The notes: a model not told the origin generated them from the letters alone. A stretch of 64,000 nt of DNA from Eoetvoesia sp035555955 (GCF_035555955.1 NZ_DATMGA010000067.1:1-64000), one strand, 5' to 3'; positions 11,109 through 19,730 are shown, counted from the first letter of the stretch. A program made the numbers and translations.

Positions 11109-12060
11109 AGATATTGCCAAAGAAAGTTCAAACTCCGCTCAGCCCCTGGAGTTCGAGCTGCCGTTCAAGACCCGGCCCGAGCGTCTGGACAAGGTTCTGG
11201 CGCGGCTGATCCCCGAACATTCCCGCAGCCGTCTCCAGGCATGGATAGAAGGCGGGCATGTGCAGGTAAACGGCCAGGCCGCGCGTGTGCGGCAAATGGT
11301 CAATCCGGGCGACAAGCTTACCGTCTGGGAACAATTGCCGCCCGAGTCGCAGGCGTTCTCGCCCGAGCCGGTGCCGTTCGGCGTTGTGGCGCAGAGTCCG
11401 GACTGGATCGTGGTGAACAAGCCCGCCGGGCTGGTGACGCATCCGGGCGCCGGCAACTGGAGCGGCACCTTGCTGAATGGCCTGCTGTACCGGTTTCCCG
11501 AGCTGAAAACGGTGGCGCGCGCCGGCATCGTGCATCGCCTGGACAAAGACACTTCGGGCCTGCTGGTGGTGGCCCGCCACGAAAAAGCGCAAACTCACTT
11601 GATTCGCCAGTTGCAGGACAGAACCGTGAGCCGCGAGTACGTCGCGCTGGCGCATGGCAATATCGTCCGGGCGGGCACGGTGGACCAGGCCATCGGGCGC
11701 GATCCGCGGGTGCCCGTGCGCATGACGGTCGATCATCCCATTGCGCCCAAGCAGGCCATTACGCACTACGAGCCGCTGCGGATCGGCGAAACCACCGAAG
11801 GCCTGCTGGTGACCGAAGTCGTATGCCGCCTGGAAACCGGCCGCACGCACCAGATTCGCGTGCATCTGGCCAGCCTGCGCCATCCGCTGGTCGCCGACAT
11901 GCTGTACGGAGGCAAGCAAGCCGGTGGCGCCACGCGCCAGTTGCTGCACGCGCGCGCCCTGCGTTTCGACGATTTTTCCACCGGGCGGCGCGTGGAGTTC
12001 CAGGCGCCCCTGGCCGACGATTTTCTCGAAGTGCTGCAAGGCATTGCGTGGCAGGCATGA
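11098..12060 (+). CDS. rluD: 23S rRNA pseudouridine synthase RluD
   Basis: 320-residue RluA-family enzyme expected to make pseudouridines 1911, 1915 and 1917 in helix 69 of 23S rRNA. An N-terminal S4 RNA-binding domain (RLDKVLARL...GHVQVNGQ) is followed by the catalytic domain with the signature HRLDKDTSGLL, whose aspartate is the nucleophile, and the RTHQIRVH motif. The gene diverges from bamD and its stop overlaps the start of pgeF (ATGA), which fits the common rluD-pgeF operon. If the candidate plus-strand promoter is used the leader would be only a few bases long. Confidence 0.96.
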   Translation: MPDTDIAKESSNSAQPLEFELPFKTRPERLDKVLARLIPEHSRSRLQAWIEGGHVQVNGQAARVRQMVNPGDKLTVWEQLPPESQAFSPEPVPFGVVAQSPDWIVVNKPAGLVTHPGAGNWSGTLLNGLLYRFPELKTVARAGIVHRLDKDTSGLLVVARHEKAQTHLIRQLQDRTVSREYVALAHGNIVRAGTVDQAIGRDPRVPVRMTVDHPIAPKQAITHYEPLRIGETTEGLLVTEVVCRLETGRTHQIRVHLASLRHPLVADMLYGGKQAGGATRQLLHARALRFDDFSTGRRVEFQAPLADDFLEVLQGIAWQA

Positions 12061-12869
12061 CTACGGACACGAGCATGGGCGAAGAAAACCTGGGATGCGT
12101 TACCGGCGGACCCTGGAGCGGGGTGCGCTATTTCTGCACGACGCGGCGGGGCGGCGTCAGCACAGGGGCGCGCGCTTCCCTGAACCTTGGCCGTCACGTC
12201 GGCGATGACGCCTTGCTGGTCGACGAGAACCGGCGCCGGCTGGCCCGTCGCCTGCCGGCCGCGCCGCTCTGGCTCGACCAGGTTCACGGAACGCAGGTCT
12301 TCGACGCGGACGCCGCCGGGGGTGAGGCTGGGGCTGCCGCCGGGCTGCCGCGGGCCGATGCCGCGGTCACGACGAGCGCCGGCCGGGTGCTGGCGATCAT
12401 GACGGCCGATTGCCTGCCCGTGGTCATAGCCGATTTGGACGGCGCCGCGCTGGGTGTGGCGCATGCCGGCTGGCGCGGCCTGGCCGGCGGTGTGCTGGAA
12501 AATACCTTGGACAGCCTGCGTGCCAGGCATCCGGGGGCCTCGGCCTGGCGAGCCTGGATAGGCCCGGGCATCAGCCAGCCCCACTTCGAGGTCGGCGGCG
12601 AGGTGCGCGAGGCTTTTGTCGCCCAGGATCCGGATTGGACGGCTTTTTTTGCCGAGGGCGCCCGGCCGGGCAAGTGGCAGGCCGATTTGCCGGGCTTGGC
12701 CCGGGCGCGGCTGCTCAAGGCGGGCGTTCAGCAGGTGCAGGCCAGCGGCCATTGCACCTATGCCGAGTCCGACATGTTCTATTCGTATCGGCGCGATCCC
12801 GATGGGGGGCGCATGGCGACGGTCGCGTGGCTGGGGCCCGCCGGCGCACATCACGGCAGTCGCGTTTAG
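12057..12869 (+). CDS. pgeF: Peptidoglycan editing factor PgeF (purine nucleoside phosphorylase family)
   Basis: 270-residue member of the YfiH/laccase-domain family. Metal-binding residues typical of the family are visible in AHAGWRGL, TADCLP and GHCTY. Homologues prevent misincorporation of L-serine into peptidoglycan precursors, and family members also show purine nucleoside phosphorylase and adenosine deaminase activity. The start ATG overlaps the rluD stop codon by four bases (ATGA), so translation is probably coupled. Length is usual for the family. No terminator was recognised directly after it; 170 bp separate it from phaC. Confidence 0.9.
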   Translation: MTTDTSMGEENLGCVTGGPWSGVRYFCTTRRGGVSTGARASLNLGRHVGDDALLVDENRRRLARRLPAAPLWLDQVHGTQVFDADAAGGEAGAAAGLPRADAAVTTSAGRVLAIMTADCLPVVIADLDGAALGVAHAGWRGLAGGVLENTLDSLRARHPGASAWRAWIGPGISQPHFEVGGEVREAFVAQDPDWTAFFAEGARPGKWQADLPGLARARLLKAGVQQVQASGHCTYAESDMFYSYRRDPDGGRMATVAWLGPAGAHHGSRV

Positions 12870-13039
12870 GCCGGAGCCGGCGGAACGCAAGGCGGCGCTT
12901 GCCGCGACAAGGCCGGATGCCTTGCGGGGATGGACAACACCGCGATATTCCATTCGTCCAGAGAGCTTACCCTGATTGACATTGCCGCAAATGATCAGCA
13001 CCATGGCTTAAAAGTAGGTTTAAAGGCATAGGGTTCGAT

Positions 13040-14674
13040 ATGACTGCTCCATATCCAGTGCAATGGCCCTTTCCTGGCGGGGTTGCCCCCGACAAGCTTG
13101 CCGAAATCCAGGCCGAGTTTTCCCGGGAATGGGCACGTATTACAGAGCAGGCGCGACAAGGCGCGCTTCAGGCGCCGGCCGATCGTCGCTTCAGTTCTCC
13201 CGAATGGGCGGCAAGGCCCGATCATTTGCTTACCGCGCATGCGTATCTGCTTTCAAGCCGGGCCATGCAGCAAATGGTCGATGCCGCCCAGGTGCCCGAG
13301 CCGCTGCGGCGGCGCCTGCGGTTCTCCGTCATGCAGTGGGTCGAGGCCGTGTCTCCGGCCAATTTCCTGGCCACCAACCCCGAAGTCCAGAAGCTCGTGG
13401 CCGACAGCAACGGGGTTTCACTGGCGCATGGGCTGAACAATCTTCTTGGCGACCTGCAAAAGGGCCGCATGTCGCAAACCGACGAATCCCGGTTCGCGGT
13501 GGGCGGGAACGTGGCGGTTACCCAGGGGGCGGTGGTGTTCGAGAACCGCCTCATGCAGGTCATACAGTATGCCCCGGCAGCAGCGCGAACCTACAAGACG
13601 CCGCTGCTCATCGTGCCGCCCTGCATCAATAAATTCTATATCCTCGATCTGCAGCCCGAGAGCTCGCTGGTGCGCTATGCGCTCGAGCAGGGCTTCAATG
13701 TGTTTCTGGTTTCGTGGCGCAATCCGCTTGCTTCCGACGACGACGGCATCGATGCGGCCACCTGGGACGACTACCTGCAGGAAGGCGTGCTGGCCGCCAC
13801 CCGGGTCGTGCAGGACGTCTCCGGCCAGGACCGCATCAACGCGCTGGGCTTCTGCGTGGGCGGCACCTTGCTGGCGTCGGCCCTGGCCCTGGCTCATGCG
13901 CAGGGCAGCCACCCGGTCCAGTCGCTTACCCTGCTTACCACCTTGCTCGACTTCAACGACACAGGCGTTCTCGATGTCTTCGTCGACGAAGCGCACGCGC
14001 AAACGCGCGAACGGCAGCTAGGGCAGGGCGGCCTGATGTCCGCGCGCGAGCTTGGCACCACGTTTTCGTTTTTGCGGCCCAGCGAACTGGTCTGGAACTA
14101 TGTGGTCGGCAATTATTTGAAAGGCGAATCTCCTCCCGCCTTCGACCTCCTGTTCTGGAATTCCGACGGCACCAATCTGCCAGGGCCTTTCTTTGCCTGG
14201 TATTTCCGCAATACTTATCTTGAAAACAACTTGAAAGAACCGGGCCGCGTAAAAATAAGCGGGCACCCCATCGACCTCACCAGCCTTTCCATGCCGGCCT
14301 ATGTCTACGGCTCGCGCGATGACCACATCGTGCCCTGGCACGCGGCCTATGCGTCCACGGCCATCCTGCGCGGGCCTACGCGCTTCGTCCTCGGGGCTTC
14401 GGGGCATATCGCGGGGGTCATCAATCCGCCATCCAAAAACCGGCGCCACTATTGGGCCGAGTCCCAGGGCGCGGCTGCCCAGCCGCTGCCGGGCGATCCC
14501 GAAGCCTGGTTCGAGCAGGCCGAGCGGCAGGCGGGCAGTTGGTGGCCCGACTGGGCCGCGTGGCTGGCCGGGCATTCCGGCGCGCTCGGCCGCCCTCCGG
14601 CCAGGCTGGGCAACAAACGTCACGCACCCATCGAAGAGGCGCCCGGCCGATACGTGAAGGTGCGCGCAGTATAG
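13040..14674 (+). CDS. phaC: Class I polyhydroxyalkanoate synthase
   Basis: 544-residue PHA synthase, which polymerises (R)-3-hydroxyacyl-CoA on the granule surface. The lipase-like box GFCVGG carries the nucleophile C272; the other triad members are recognisable as the aspartate in GSRDDHIVPW and the histidine in GHIAGVINPP. It is somewhat shorter than the Cupriavidus enzyme (about 590), mostly at the N-terminus, as in other Alcaligenaceae. It is followed by phaB after 69 bp and by the regulator phaR. No beta-ketothiolase gene (phaA) is present between or near them. Confidence 0.95.
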   Translation: MTAPYPVQWPFPGGVAPDKLAEIQAEFSREWARITEQARQGALQAPADRRFSSPEWAARPDHLLTAHAYLLSSRAMQQMVDAAQVPEPLRRRLRFSVMQWVEAVSPANFLATNPEVQKLVADSNGVSLAHGLNNLLGDLQKGRMSQTDESRFAVGGNVAVTQGAVVFENRLMQVIQYAPAAARTYKTPLLIVPPCINKFYILDLQPESSLVRYALEQGFNVFLVSWRNPLASDDDGIDAATWDDYLQEGVLAATRVVQDVSGQDRINALGFCVGGTLLASALALAHAQGSHPVQSLTLLTTLLDFNDTGVLDVFVDEAHAQTRERQLGQGGLMSARELGTTFSFLRPSELVWNYVVGNYLKGESPPAFDLLFWNSDGTNLPGPFFAWYFRNTYLENNLKEPGRVKISGHPIDLTSLSMPAYVYGSRDDHIVPWHAAYASTAILRGPTRFVLGASGHIAGVINPPSKNRRHYWAESQGAAAQPLPGDPEAWFEQAERQAGSWWPDWAAWLAGHSGALGRPPARLGNKRHAPIEEAPGRYVKVRAV

Positions 14675-14743
14675 GCGGGGAGGGTTTCGTGCCCCGCCGC
14701 GCAACAGTAGTACCAAAGTAGCAACCCAGTCGAGGAGAAGAAG

Positions 14744-15481
14744 ATGAGTGGCAAACTAGCTTATGTGACAGGTGGAATGGGTGGTATCGGAACGGCGATC
14801 TGCCAGCGGCTGGCCAAAGACGGATTCACGGTTGTAGCGGGTTGCGGGCCCAGCCGGGATTTTCAGCAATGGCTGGACGAGCAGGCGGCGCTGGGCTACA
14901 AGTTCCATGCGTCGGTAGGTAATGTATCCGATTGGGAATCCACGGCCCGCGCATTCGAGAAGGTCGTCAAGGAATTGGGGCCGGTCGATGTCCTGGTCAA
15001 CAACGCGGGCATTACCCGGGATGGCGTTTTTCGCAAAATGTCGCTGGACGATTGGCGGGCCGTCATCGATACCAATCTGAACAGTCTGTTCAACGTCACC
15101 AAGCAGGTCATCGAAGGCATGGTCGACCGGCAATGGGGGCGCATCATCAACATCAGCTCCGTCAACGGCCAGAAAGGGCAGTTCGGGCAAACCAACTATT
15201 CCACGGCGAAGGCCGGGATCCACGGGTTCACGATGGCGCTGGCCCAGGAAGTCGCCAGCAAGGGCGTCACGGTCAACACGATTTCCCCGGGATACATCGG
15301 CACCGACATGGTGCGCGCCATCCGGCCCGACGTGCTCGAAAAAATCGTGGCCACCATACCGGTGAAGCGCCTTGGCACGCCCGAGGAAATCGGCGGCATG
15401 GTCGCCTGGCTGTCGTCGGACGACGCGGGTTTTGCGACCGGCGCCGATTTTTCCCTGAATGGCGGTTTGCACATGGGGTAG
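14744..15481 (+). CDS. phaB: Acetoacetyl-CoA reductase
   Basis: 245-residue short-chain dehydrogenase that reduces acetoacetyl-CoA to (R)-3-hydroxybutyryl-CoA with NADPH, the monomer for PhaC. It has the cofactor motif TGGMGGIG, the NNAG motif, the catalytic S...YSTAK set, and C-terminal LNGGLHMG as in characterised PhaB enzymes. A strong ribosome-binding site (GAGGAG, 14732-14737) sits six bases before the ATG. It lies directly after phaC and is followed by a GC-rich repeat that may act as terminator. An SDR of this size could also be FabG-like, but the sequence and context favour PhaB. Confidence 0.95.
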   Translation: MSGKLAYVTGGMGGIGTAICQRLAKDGFTVVAGCGPSRDFQQWLDEQAALGYKFHASVGNVSDWESTARAFEKVVKELGPVDVLVNNAGITRDGVFRKMSLDDWRAVIDTNLNSLFNVTKQVIEGMVDRQWGRIINISSVNGQKGQFGQTNYSTAKAGIHGFTMALAQEVASKGVTVNTISPGYIGTDMVRAIRPDVLEKIVATIPVKRLGTPEEIGGMVAWLSSDDAGFATGADFSLNGGLHMG

Positions 15482-15591
15482 GCAAAAAGCGCCCCCTTTT
15501 TTGCCGTCTGGCCGCCCCAAGGCAAGAAGCTCCCCCTCGGGGGGGGGGGCAGCAAGCCGCGTCAGCGGTGCAGCGTGGGGGGCTTTTTTAG
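15481..15591 (+). repeat. Burkholderiales-type intergenic GC-rich repeat, copy A
   Basis: Sequence of the form CCGCCCCAAGGCAA-GAAG-CCCCCTC-G11-CAGCAAGCC...GCAGCGTGGGGGGC starting about 15498, preceded by a partial copy of its first part. The same unit occurs twice near 61.2 kb in reverse orientation. Here it lies just after the phaB stop codon, in the same direction as the gene. It contains an 11-base G run (15539-15549). It may act as a transcription terminator or REP-like element. Confidence 0.75.
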
Positions 15592-15601
15592 GGGGCGCGT
15601 T

Positions 15602-15630
15602 TTGCAATTCTTTTTCAGCGTGCTTATAGT
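15602..15630 (+). promoter_or_regulatory. phaR: Sigma-70-like promoter of phaR
   Basis: TTGCAA, an exact 17-bp spacer and TATAGT. The predicted transcript would start near 15637, about 100 bases before the phaR ATG. The same hexamers and spacer occur in front of tRNA-fMet in this window. PhaR itself often binds this kind of region, but no palindrome clear enough to name as its site was seen. Confidence 0.65.
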
Positions 15631-15734
15631 CTTACAGTAAGCTACTGAATAATTCCAGCTTTCTTCGTGACAGGACACTGGAGGGTACGCGGGCATATCG
15701 CCCCTTTCGTTTTTTTACGCACTTGGTTGAACTC

Positions 15735-16304
15735 ATGACGCAAGAACCATCCTCGGCAACAGACCGGCTGATAAAAAAATACCCCAACCGTCGTTTGTAC
15801 GACACCAAGACCAGCGCCTACATCACGCTGGCCGACGTCAAGCAACTGGTGCTCGATAACGAAGCTTTCCAGGTCGTCGACGCGAAATCCGGCGAGAACC
15901 TGACCCGCAGCATACTTCTGCAGATCATCCTCGAAGAGGAAAGCGGCGGCGTTCCCATGTTCTCGTCGGTGGCGCTGGCGCAAATCATCCGGTTCTACGG
16001 CCATTCCATGCAGGGCATAATGGGAACCTTCCTGGAAAAAAACATCATGGCCTTCATGGAAATCCAGGAGCGCATGGCCGAGCAGTCCAAGGGGATGTAT
16101 GGCGGCACGCAGTTCGGCCCCGAAACCTGGGCCCAGTTCATGAACATCCAGACCCCCATGCTGCAAAACATGATGAACAGCTACATCGACCAAAGCAAGA
16201 ATCTGTTCGTCCAGATGCAGGATCAAATGCAGGACCAAACCCGCTCCATGTTTTCGGCGTTTCCCTTCAATCCCGTCTCGTCCAGCGAGCCCAAGAAAAA
16301 ATAA
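15735..16304 (+). CDS. phaR: Polyhydroxyalkanoate synthesis repressor PhaR
   Basis: 189-residue DNA- and PHA-binding regulator. The N-terminal PHB accumulation regulatory domain (KKYPNRRLYDTKTSAYITL) is the DNA-binding part, followed by the conserved central region (IIRFYGHSMQGIMG) and a Met/Gln-rich C-terminus (MQDQMQDQ) that probably contacts the polymer. In Cupriavidus and Paracoccus PhaR represses phasin and its own gene until it is titrated away by PHA granules. The ATG of MTQEPSS was chosen over a TTG four codons upstream. The gene has its own promoter and a strong terminator. Confidence 0.95.
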   Translation: MTQEPSSATDRLIKKYPNRRLYDTKTSAYITLADVKQLVLDNEAFQVVDAKSGENLTRSILLQIILEEESGGVPMFSSVALAQIIRFYGHSMQGIMGTFLEKNIMAFMEIQERMAEQSKGMYGGTQFGPETWAQFMNIQTPMLQNMMNSYIDQSKNLFVQMQDQMQDQTRSMFSAFPFNPVSSSEPKKK

Positions 16305-16329
16305 CCCCCTGGGTTTGCCGCCGGCACGC

Positions 16330-16371
16330 GCCAGCCTCGACCCGTCCCGGATCGAGGCTGGCTTGTTTTTT
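16330..16371 (+). terminator. Intrinsic terminator of phaR
   Basis: GCCAGCCTCGA at 16330-16340 pairs perfectly over 11 bp with TCGAGGCTGGC at 16352-16362, followed by TTG and six T (16366-16371). It separates phaR from the ftr operon. Confidence 0.85.
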
Positions 16372-16407
16372 GATGGGATTCAGGTGCCAGTTAGCCTGGC
16401 GTGATAG

Positions 16408-16426
16408 ATTAATGAGAATTAGACTC
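16408..16426 (+). promoter_or_regulatory. Fur-box-like site before ftrABCD
   Basis: ATTAATGAGAATTAGACTC matches 12 of 19 positions of the classical Fur consensus GATAATGATAATCATTATC. It lies about 100 bp before ftrA, right after the phaR terminator. Iron repression of ftrABCD is known in Bordetella, so a Fur site is expected here. The match is moderate. Confidence 0.55.
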
Positions 16427-16522
16427 GTTTTTGTTTGTCCCGAAAGGCATTCAAGGCGGGCCGGTGCCGTGTGCGCCGTTTCTCGTATCACCGGCTGTTA
16501 TTTTACCTGGAGCGTAGTAAAG

Positions 16523-17062
16523 ATGATGAAACAAGTGCTAACGGCGGCAGTATTGAGCCTGGGCCTTGCCGTATCGGCGGCTGCCGCCGAGTACCCCATC
16601 GGCAAGCCGGTCGAGCAGGCCGGCATGGAAATCGCCGCCGTGTATCTGCAGCCCATCGAAATGGCTCCCGCCGGAATAATGCGGCCGGCCAAGGATTCCG
16701 ATATTCACCTTGAAGCCGACATCCATGCCGTCGCCGACAATCCCAATGGGTTCTCGGAAGGTTCATGGATGCCGTATCTTGTCATCACCTATCAACTGCA
16801 GAAAAAAGGCAGCGACAAAATCATCAAGGGCCCGTTGATGCCCATGGTGGCCAACGACGGCCCGCACTACGGCGACAACGTCAAGCTCGACGGCCCTGGC
16901 AAGTACTCGCTTACCTTTTCCATTTCCGCGCCCTCGGCCGATCCCATGAATCACTTCGGCCGCCATGTCGACAAGGAAACCGGCGTGGCTGACTGGTTCA
17001 AGCCTTTCACCGTGCATTACGAGTTCGTGTACGCCGGCACCGGCAAGAAGGGCGGGTACTGA
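16523..17062 (+). CDS. ftrA: Periplasmic iron-binding protein FtrA (P19/Tpd family)
   Basis: 179-residue protein with a clear signal peptide (MMKQVLTAAVLSLGLAVSAAAA, residues 1-22) and a mature domain of the P19/Tp34 iron-transport family. Family members bind copper and iron between beta strands; candidate ligands are the conserved E in GMEIAAVYLQPIEM and the histidines in GPHYGDNV and HFGRHVDK. In Bordetella it is part of FtrABCD, an acid- and iron-responsive ferrous iron importer. A GGAG lies about ten bases before the start; the second ATG (16526) is an equally possible start. The stop overlaps the start of ftrB. Confidence 0.93.
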   Translation: MMKQVLTAAVLSLGLAVSAAAAEYPIGKPVEQAGMEIAAVYLQPIEMAPAGIMRPAKDSDIHLEADIHAVADNPNGFSEGSWMPYLVITYQLQKKGSDKIIKGPLMPMVANDGPHYGDNVKLDGPGKYSLTFSISAPSADPMNHFGRHVDKETGVADWFKPFTVHYEFVYAGTGKKGGY

Positions 17063-17406
17063 TGCGCTGGTCCGCATTCGCCGTGCTTGCGCTATGCCTT
17101 GCCCTGGGAATGGGGGGCGGGGCCGCCCAGGCTGCCGAGCTGCCCACGTACACGCTCACGTTCAAGGCCGGCGGGCAGTTCGAGCCCGCCCGCCTCGAAG
17201 TCCCGGCCGGCAAGTTCAAGCTCATACTCGTCAACGAAAGCAATGAGCCCGTGGAGTTCGAGAGCCTGCCGCTGCGCAAGGAAAAAGTGCTTGGCCCCGG
17301 GGTCAAGTCCTTCGTGGTCATCACGGTTTCCCGGCCCGGCGAGTACCCGTTTTTCGACGATTTTCATCAAGATACCAAAGGCACCCTGGTCGTTACCGGC
17401 AAGTAG
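17062..17406 (+). CDS. ftrB: Periplasmic cupredoxin-like protein FtrB
   Basis: 114-residue exported protein: signal peptide to about residue 24 (...GGAAQAAEL), then a single cupredoxin-type beta sandwich. It belongs to the ftr system, in which FtrB is thought to work with the polyferredoxin on ferrous iron before or during passage through the permease. The mature part has no cysteine or methionine and only one histidine (FFDDFHQDT), so a classical type 1 copper site is absent. The start ATG overlaps the ftrA stop (TGATG arrangement), and ftrC follows 13 bp after its stop. Confidence 0.9.
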   Translation: MRWSAFAVLALCLALGMGGGAAQAAELPTYTLTFKAGGQFEPARLEVPAGKFKLILVNESNEPVEFESLPLRKEKVLGPGVKSFVVITVSRPGEYPFFDDFHQDTKGTLVVTGK

Positions 17407-17419
17407 GGCGTAAAGCATT

Positions 17420-18274
17420 ATGGAACAAGTGGCATTCATTGTTTGGCGGGAGAGCGTCGAGGCGCTGCTGGTTGTCGGCATCTTGTACAGTTGGCTAAGC
17501 GCCACACCCGATGGCCGCAAGGGCCTGCGCTGGCTTTGGGGCGGCGTCGCGGTGGGGCTTGCCGTGGCGTGCGCGCTGGCCCTTGTGCTGCTGGGCATTT
17601 CGTCCTGGCTTTCCGACAGCGGGCAGGAATGGTTCCAGGCCATCATGGGACTGGCGGCCTGCGTGCTGGTCGTGCAAATGGTGTTGTGGATGCGGGCTCA
17701 TGGCCGGACACTCAAGCGTGAACTGGAAAGCGGCGTCACTCAGCAGATACGCCAGTCCAATTGGTGGGGCCTGCTGGTTCTGGTTGCCATTGCGGTGGCG
17801 CGCGAGGGCAGCGAAACCGTCGTGTTTTTGTACGGCATGATCGCCTCGGGGGAAACCACCGGCAAATCCTGGATGCTGGCCTTGGCGGGCGTCATCGGAT
17901 TCCTGCTGGCCCTGCTTACGTTCTGGCTGCTGCAGCTGGGCGGCAAGATCATCACCTGGCGGCGCTTCTTCAAGCTTACCGAGGCCTTGCTGCTGCTTCT
18001 GGCGGGAGCTCTGCTGGTCAATGGCCTGGACCGGCTTATTTCGCTGGATGTCCTGCCGGCCTTGATGGATCCGGTCTGGGACAGCGCCTGGTTGCTGGAC
18101 GACAGCCATGGCATCGGCAAGATACTGGCCGATTTCGCGGGCTACCGCGCCTATCCGGCTTTGTCCGAGCTTTTGATATGGCTGGCGTACTGGGCGGTCG
18201 TATGGTTTTTGCTGCACCGGGCCGGCACGCGCGCCGTGCGCGCCTCCCGGACGGCGGCATCGGCGGCATCGTAA
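17420..18274 (+). CDS. ftrC: Iron permease FtrC (FTR1/EfeU family)
   Basis: 284-residue polytopic inner-membrane protein with about seven hydrophobic segments. Two REXXE motifs, the iron-binding signature of the FTR1 family, are present: RESVE at residues 10-14 in the first membrane helix and REGSE near residue 130. The protein is the membrane channel of the FtrABCD ferrous iron system. The N-terminus begins directly with the first transmembrane helix, as in EfeU. It is the third gene of the operon, with four bases between its stop and the start of ftrD. Confidence 0.94.
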   Translation: MEQVAFIVWRESVEALLVVGILYSWLSATPDGRKGLRWLWGGVAVGLAVACALALVLLGISSWLSDSGQEWFQAIMGLAACVLVVQMVLWMRAHGRTLKRELESGVTQQIRQSNWWGLLVLVAIAVAREGSETVVFLYGMIASGETTGKSWMLALAGVIGFLLALLTFWLLQLGGKIITWRRFFKLTEALLLLLAGALLVNGLDRLISLDVLPALMDPVWDSAWLLDDSHGIGKILADFAGYRAYPALSELLIWLAYWAVVWFLLHRAGTRAVRASRTAASAAS

Positions 18275-18278
18275 GATC

Positions 18279-19691
18279 ATGAGCATGGCCCTAAGCCGAG
18301 CGGCGGCGGCCGCCGCGGATTTCCTGCGCGATCATGCGCCATTGCTGCGCAAGCTGCAATGGTGCATCGTAGGGGTCTATTTTTTCCTGCTGATCGTTCC
18401 CGCGCTTTTGCCGCTGCCCGGCAATACCGCTTCCATCTTCAACAACCTGACCATCTTTGCGCAATTCGCCTTCTGGGGCATCTGGTGGCCGTTCGTGCTG
18501 GTATCCATGCCCCTGCTGGGGCGTGCGTGGTGCGGGCTGTTCTGTCCCGAGGGCATGCTGACCGAGTGGGCCAGCGAGCATGGACGAGGCAAGGCCATTC
18601 CTCGGTGGATACGTTGGGGAGGTTGGCCTTTCGTGGCCTTTTCGCTGACGACCATTTACGGGCAACTGGTCAGCGTGTACCAATACCCTCTGGCGGTGCT
18701 GGCCGTGCTGGGCGGTTCCACGGCCGGCGCCATTGTCATCGGCTGGATGTACGGCCGCAAGAAGAGGGTCTGGTGCAAATACCTGTGTCCGGTGAATGGC
18801 GTCTTCAATTTGCTGGCCAAACTGGCGCCGTGGCACTACAAGGTCGATGAAGATGCATGGCGCCACCCCGTGCGGCGCATCGAAAGCATCAATTGCGCGC
18901 CCCTGGTTCCCTTGCGCAATATGCAGGGCGCCGGCGATTGCCATATGTGCGGGCGGTGCAGCGATTACCGCGGCGCCATCCACTTGACGCCGCGCTCGCC
19001 CGAGGAAGAAATCGTGCATATCGCGGGCGGCGACCGCTGGCAGACGGCGCTCATCGTATTCGGCCTGATGGGGCTGGCGGTCGGGGCGTTCCTCTGGAGC
19101 GCCAGCCCCTGGTTCGTGACCATCAAGCAGGCCGGCGCCACATGGCTGGTCGATCACGACATCTACTGGCCACTGGCCCAGAATGCGCCATGGTTCATCC
19201 TGACGCATTATCCGGAAGTCAACGACAGTTTTTCCTGGCTGGACGGCGCCGATATATTGCTGTTCATCTTCGGTTCGGCCGTGGTGGTCGGTGGCCCTTT
19301 GTATGCGGCGCTTTGGCTGGCCGATTGCGTGCTGCCCGGCGTGCGCGCCCAGGACGCGGTCGCCGGGCCTAAATGGCTGGGCCGGCTTGGACGGCCCGGC
19401 GTGCACCGGATTGCGCAAGGCCTCATTCCCGCCGCCGGCGCGGGGGTGTTCCTTGGCTTGTCGGCAACCACGCTTACCCTTCTCAAGAACGAAGGCGTGC
19501 CCATGTTCTGGGAGACCAGCGTGCGTTTCCTGATTCTTGGCCTGGCTCTGCTGTGGAGCTTGCGCCTGGTCTGGCGCATTCTTGGCAAGCGCCGGGCCGA
19601 TGTGGGCGTGCGGGTGTTCGCCACCGCCGTGGTCATGCTGGGGCTGCTGCCGTTTTGCGCTGCCTGGTACCTGTTTTTTGCGGTCTGGTAG
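18279..19691 (+). CDS. ftrD: Polyferredoxin membrane protein FtrD
   Basis: 470-residue NapH/NosR-like membrane protein. Several hydrophobic helices flank two CxxxCP motifs (CGLFCPEG near residue 88 and CKYLCPVNG near residue 167) and a cluster CHMCGRC near residue 225 that can bind iron-sulfur clusters. In the Bordetella ftr system FtrD is proposed to accept electrons from ferrous iron oxidised by FtrB during uptake. The long C-terminal half carries additional membrane helices. It is the last gene of the operon and converges on a minus-strand gene 39 bp away. Confidence 0.9.
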   Translation: MSMALSRAAAAAADFLRDHAPLLRKLQWCIVGVYFFLLIVPALLPLPGNTASIFNNLTIFAQFAFWGIWWPFVLVSMPLLGRAWCGLFCPEGMLTEWASEHGRGKAIPRWIRWGGWPFVAFSLTTIYGQLVSVYQYPLAVLAVLGGSTAGAIVIGWMYGRKKRVWCKYLCPVNGVFNLLAKLAPWHYKVDEDAWRHPVRRIESINCAPLVPLRNMQGAGDCHMCGRCSDYRGAIHLTPRSPEEEIVHIAGGDRWQTALIVFGLMGLAVGAFLWSASPWFVTIKQAGATWLVDHDIYWPLAQNAPWFILTHYPEVNDSFSWLDGADILLFIFGSAVVVGGPLYAALWLADCVLPGVRAQDAVAGPKWLGRLGRPGVHRIAQGLIPAAGAGVFLGLSATTLTLLKNEGVPMFWETSVRFLILGLALLWSLRLVWRILGKRRADVGVRVFATAVVMLGLLPFCAAWYLFFAVW

Positions 19692-19730
19692 GCAGCGGAT
19701 CGCGCGCATGCCGCGTGCCTTGCGGCGTGG

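Noticed and set aside
12976..12981. Perfect TTGACA as -35 of phaC
   Set aside because: No acceptable -10 lies 15-19 bp downstream, so it was not called a promoter.
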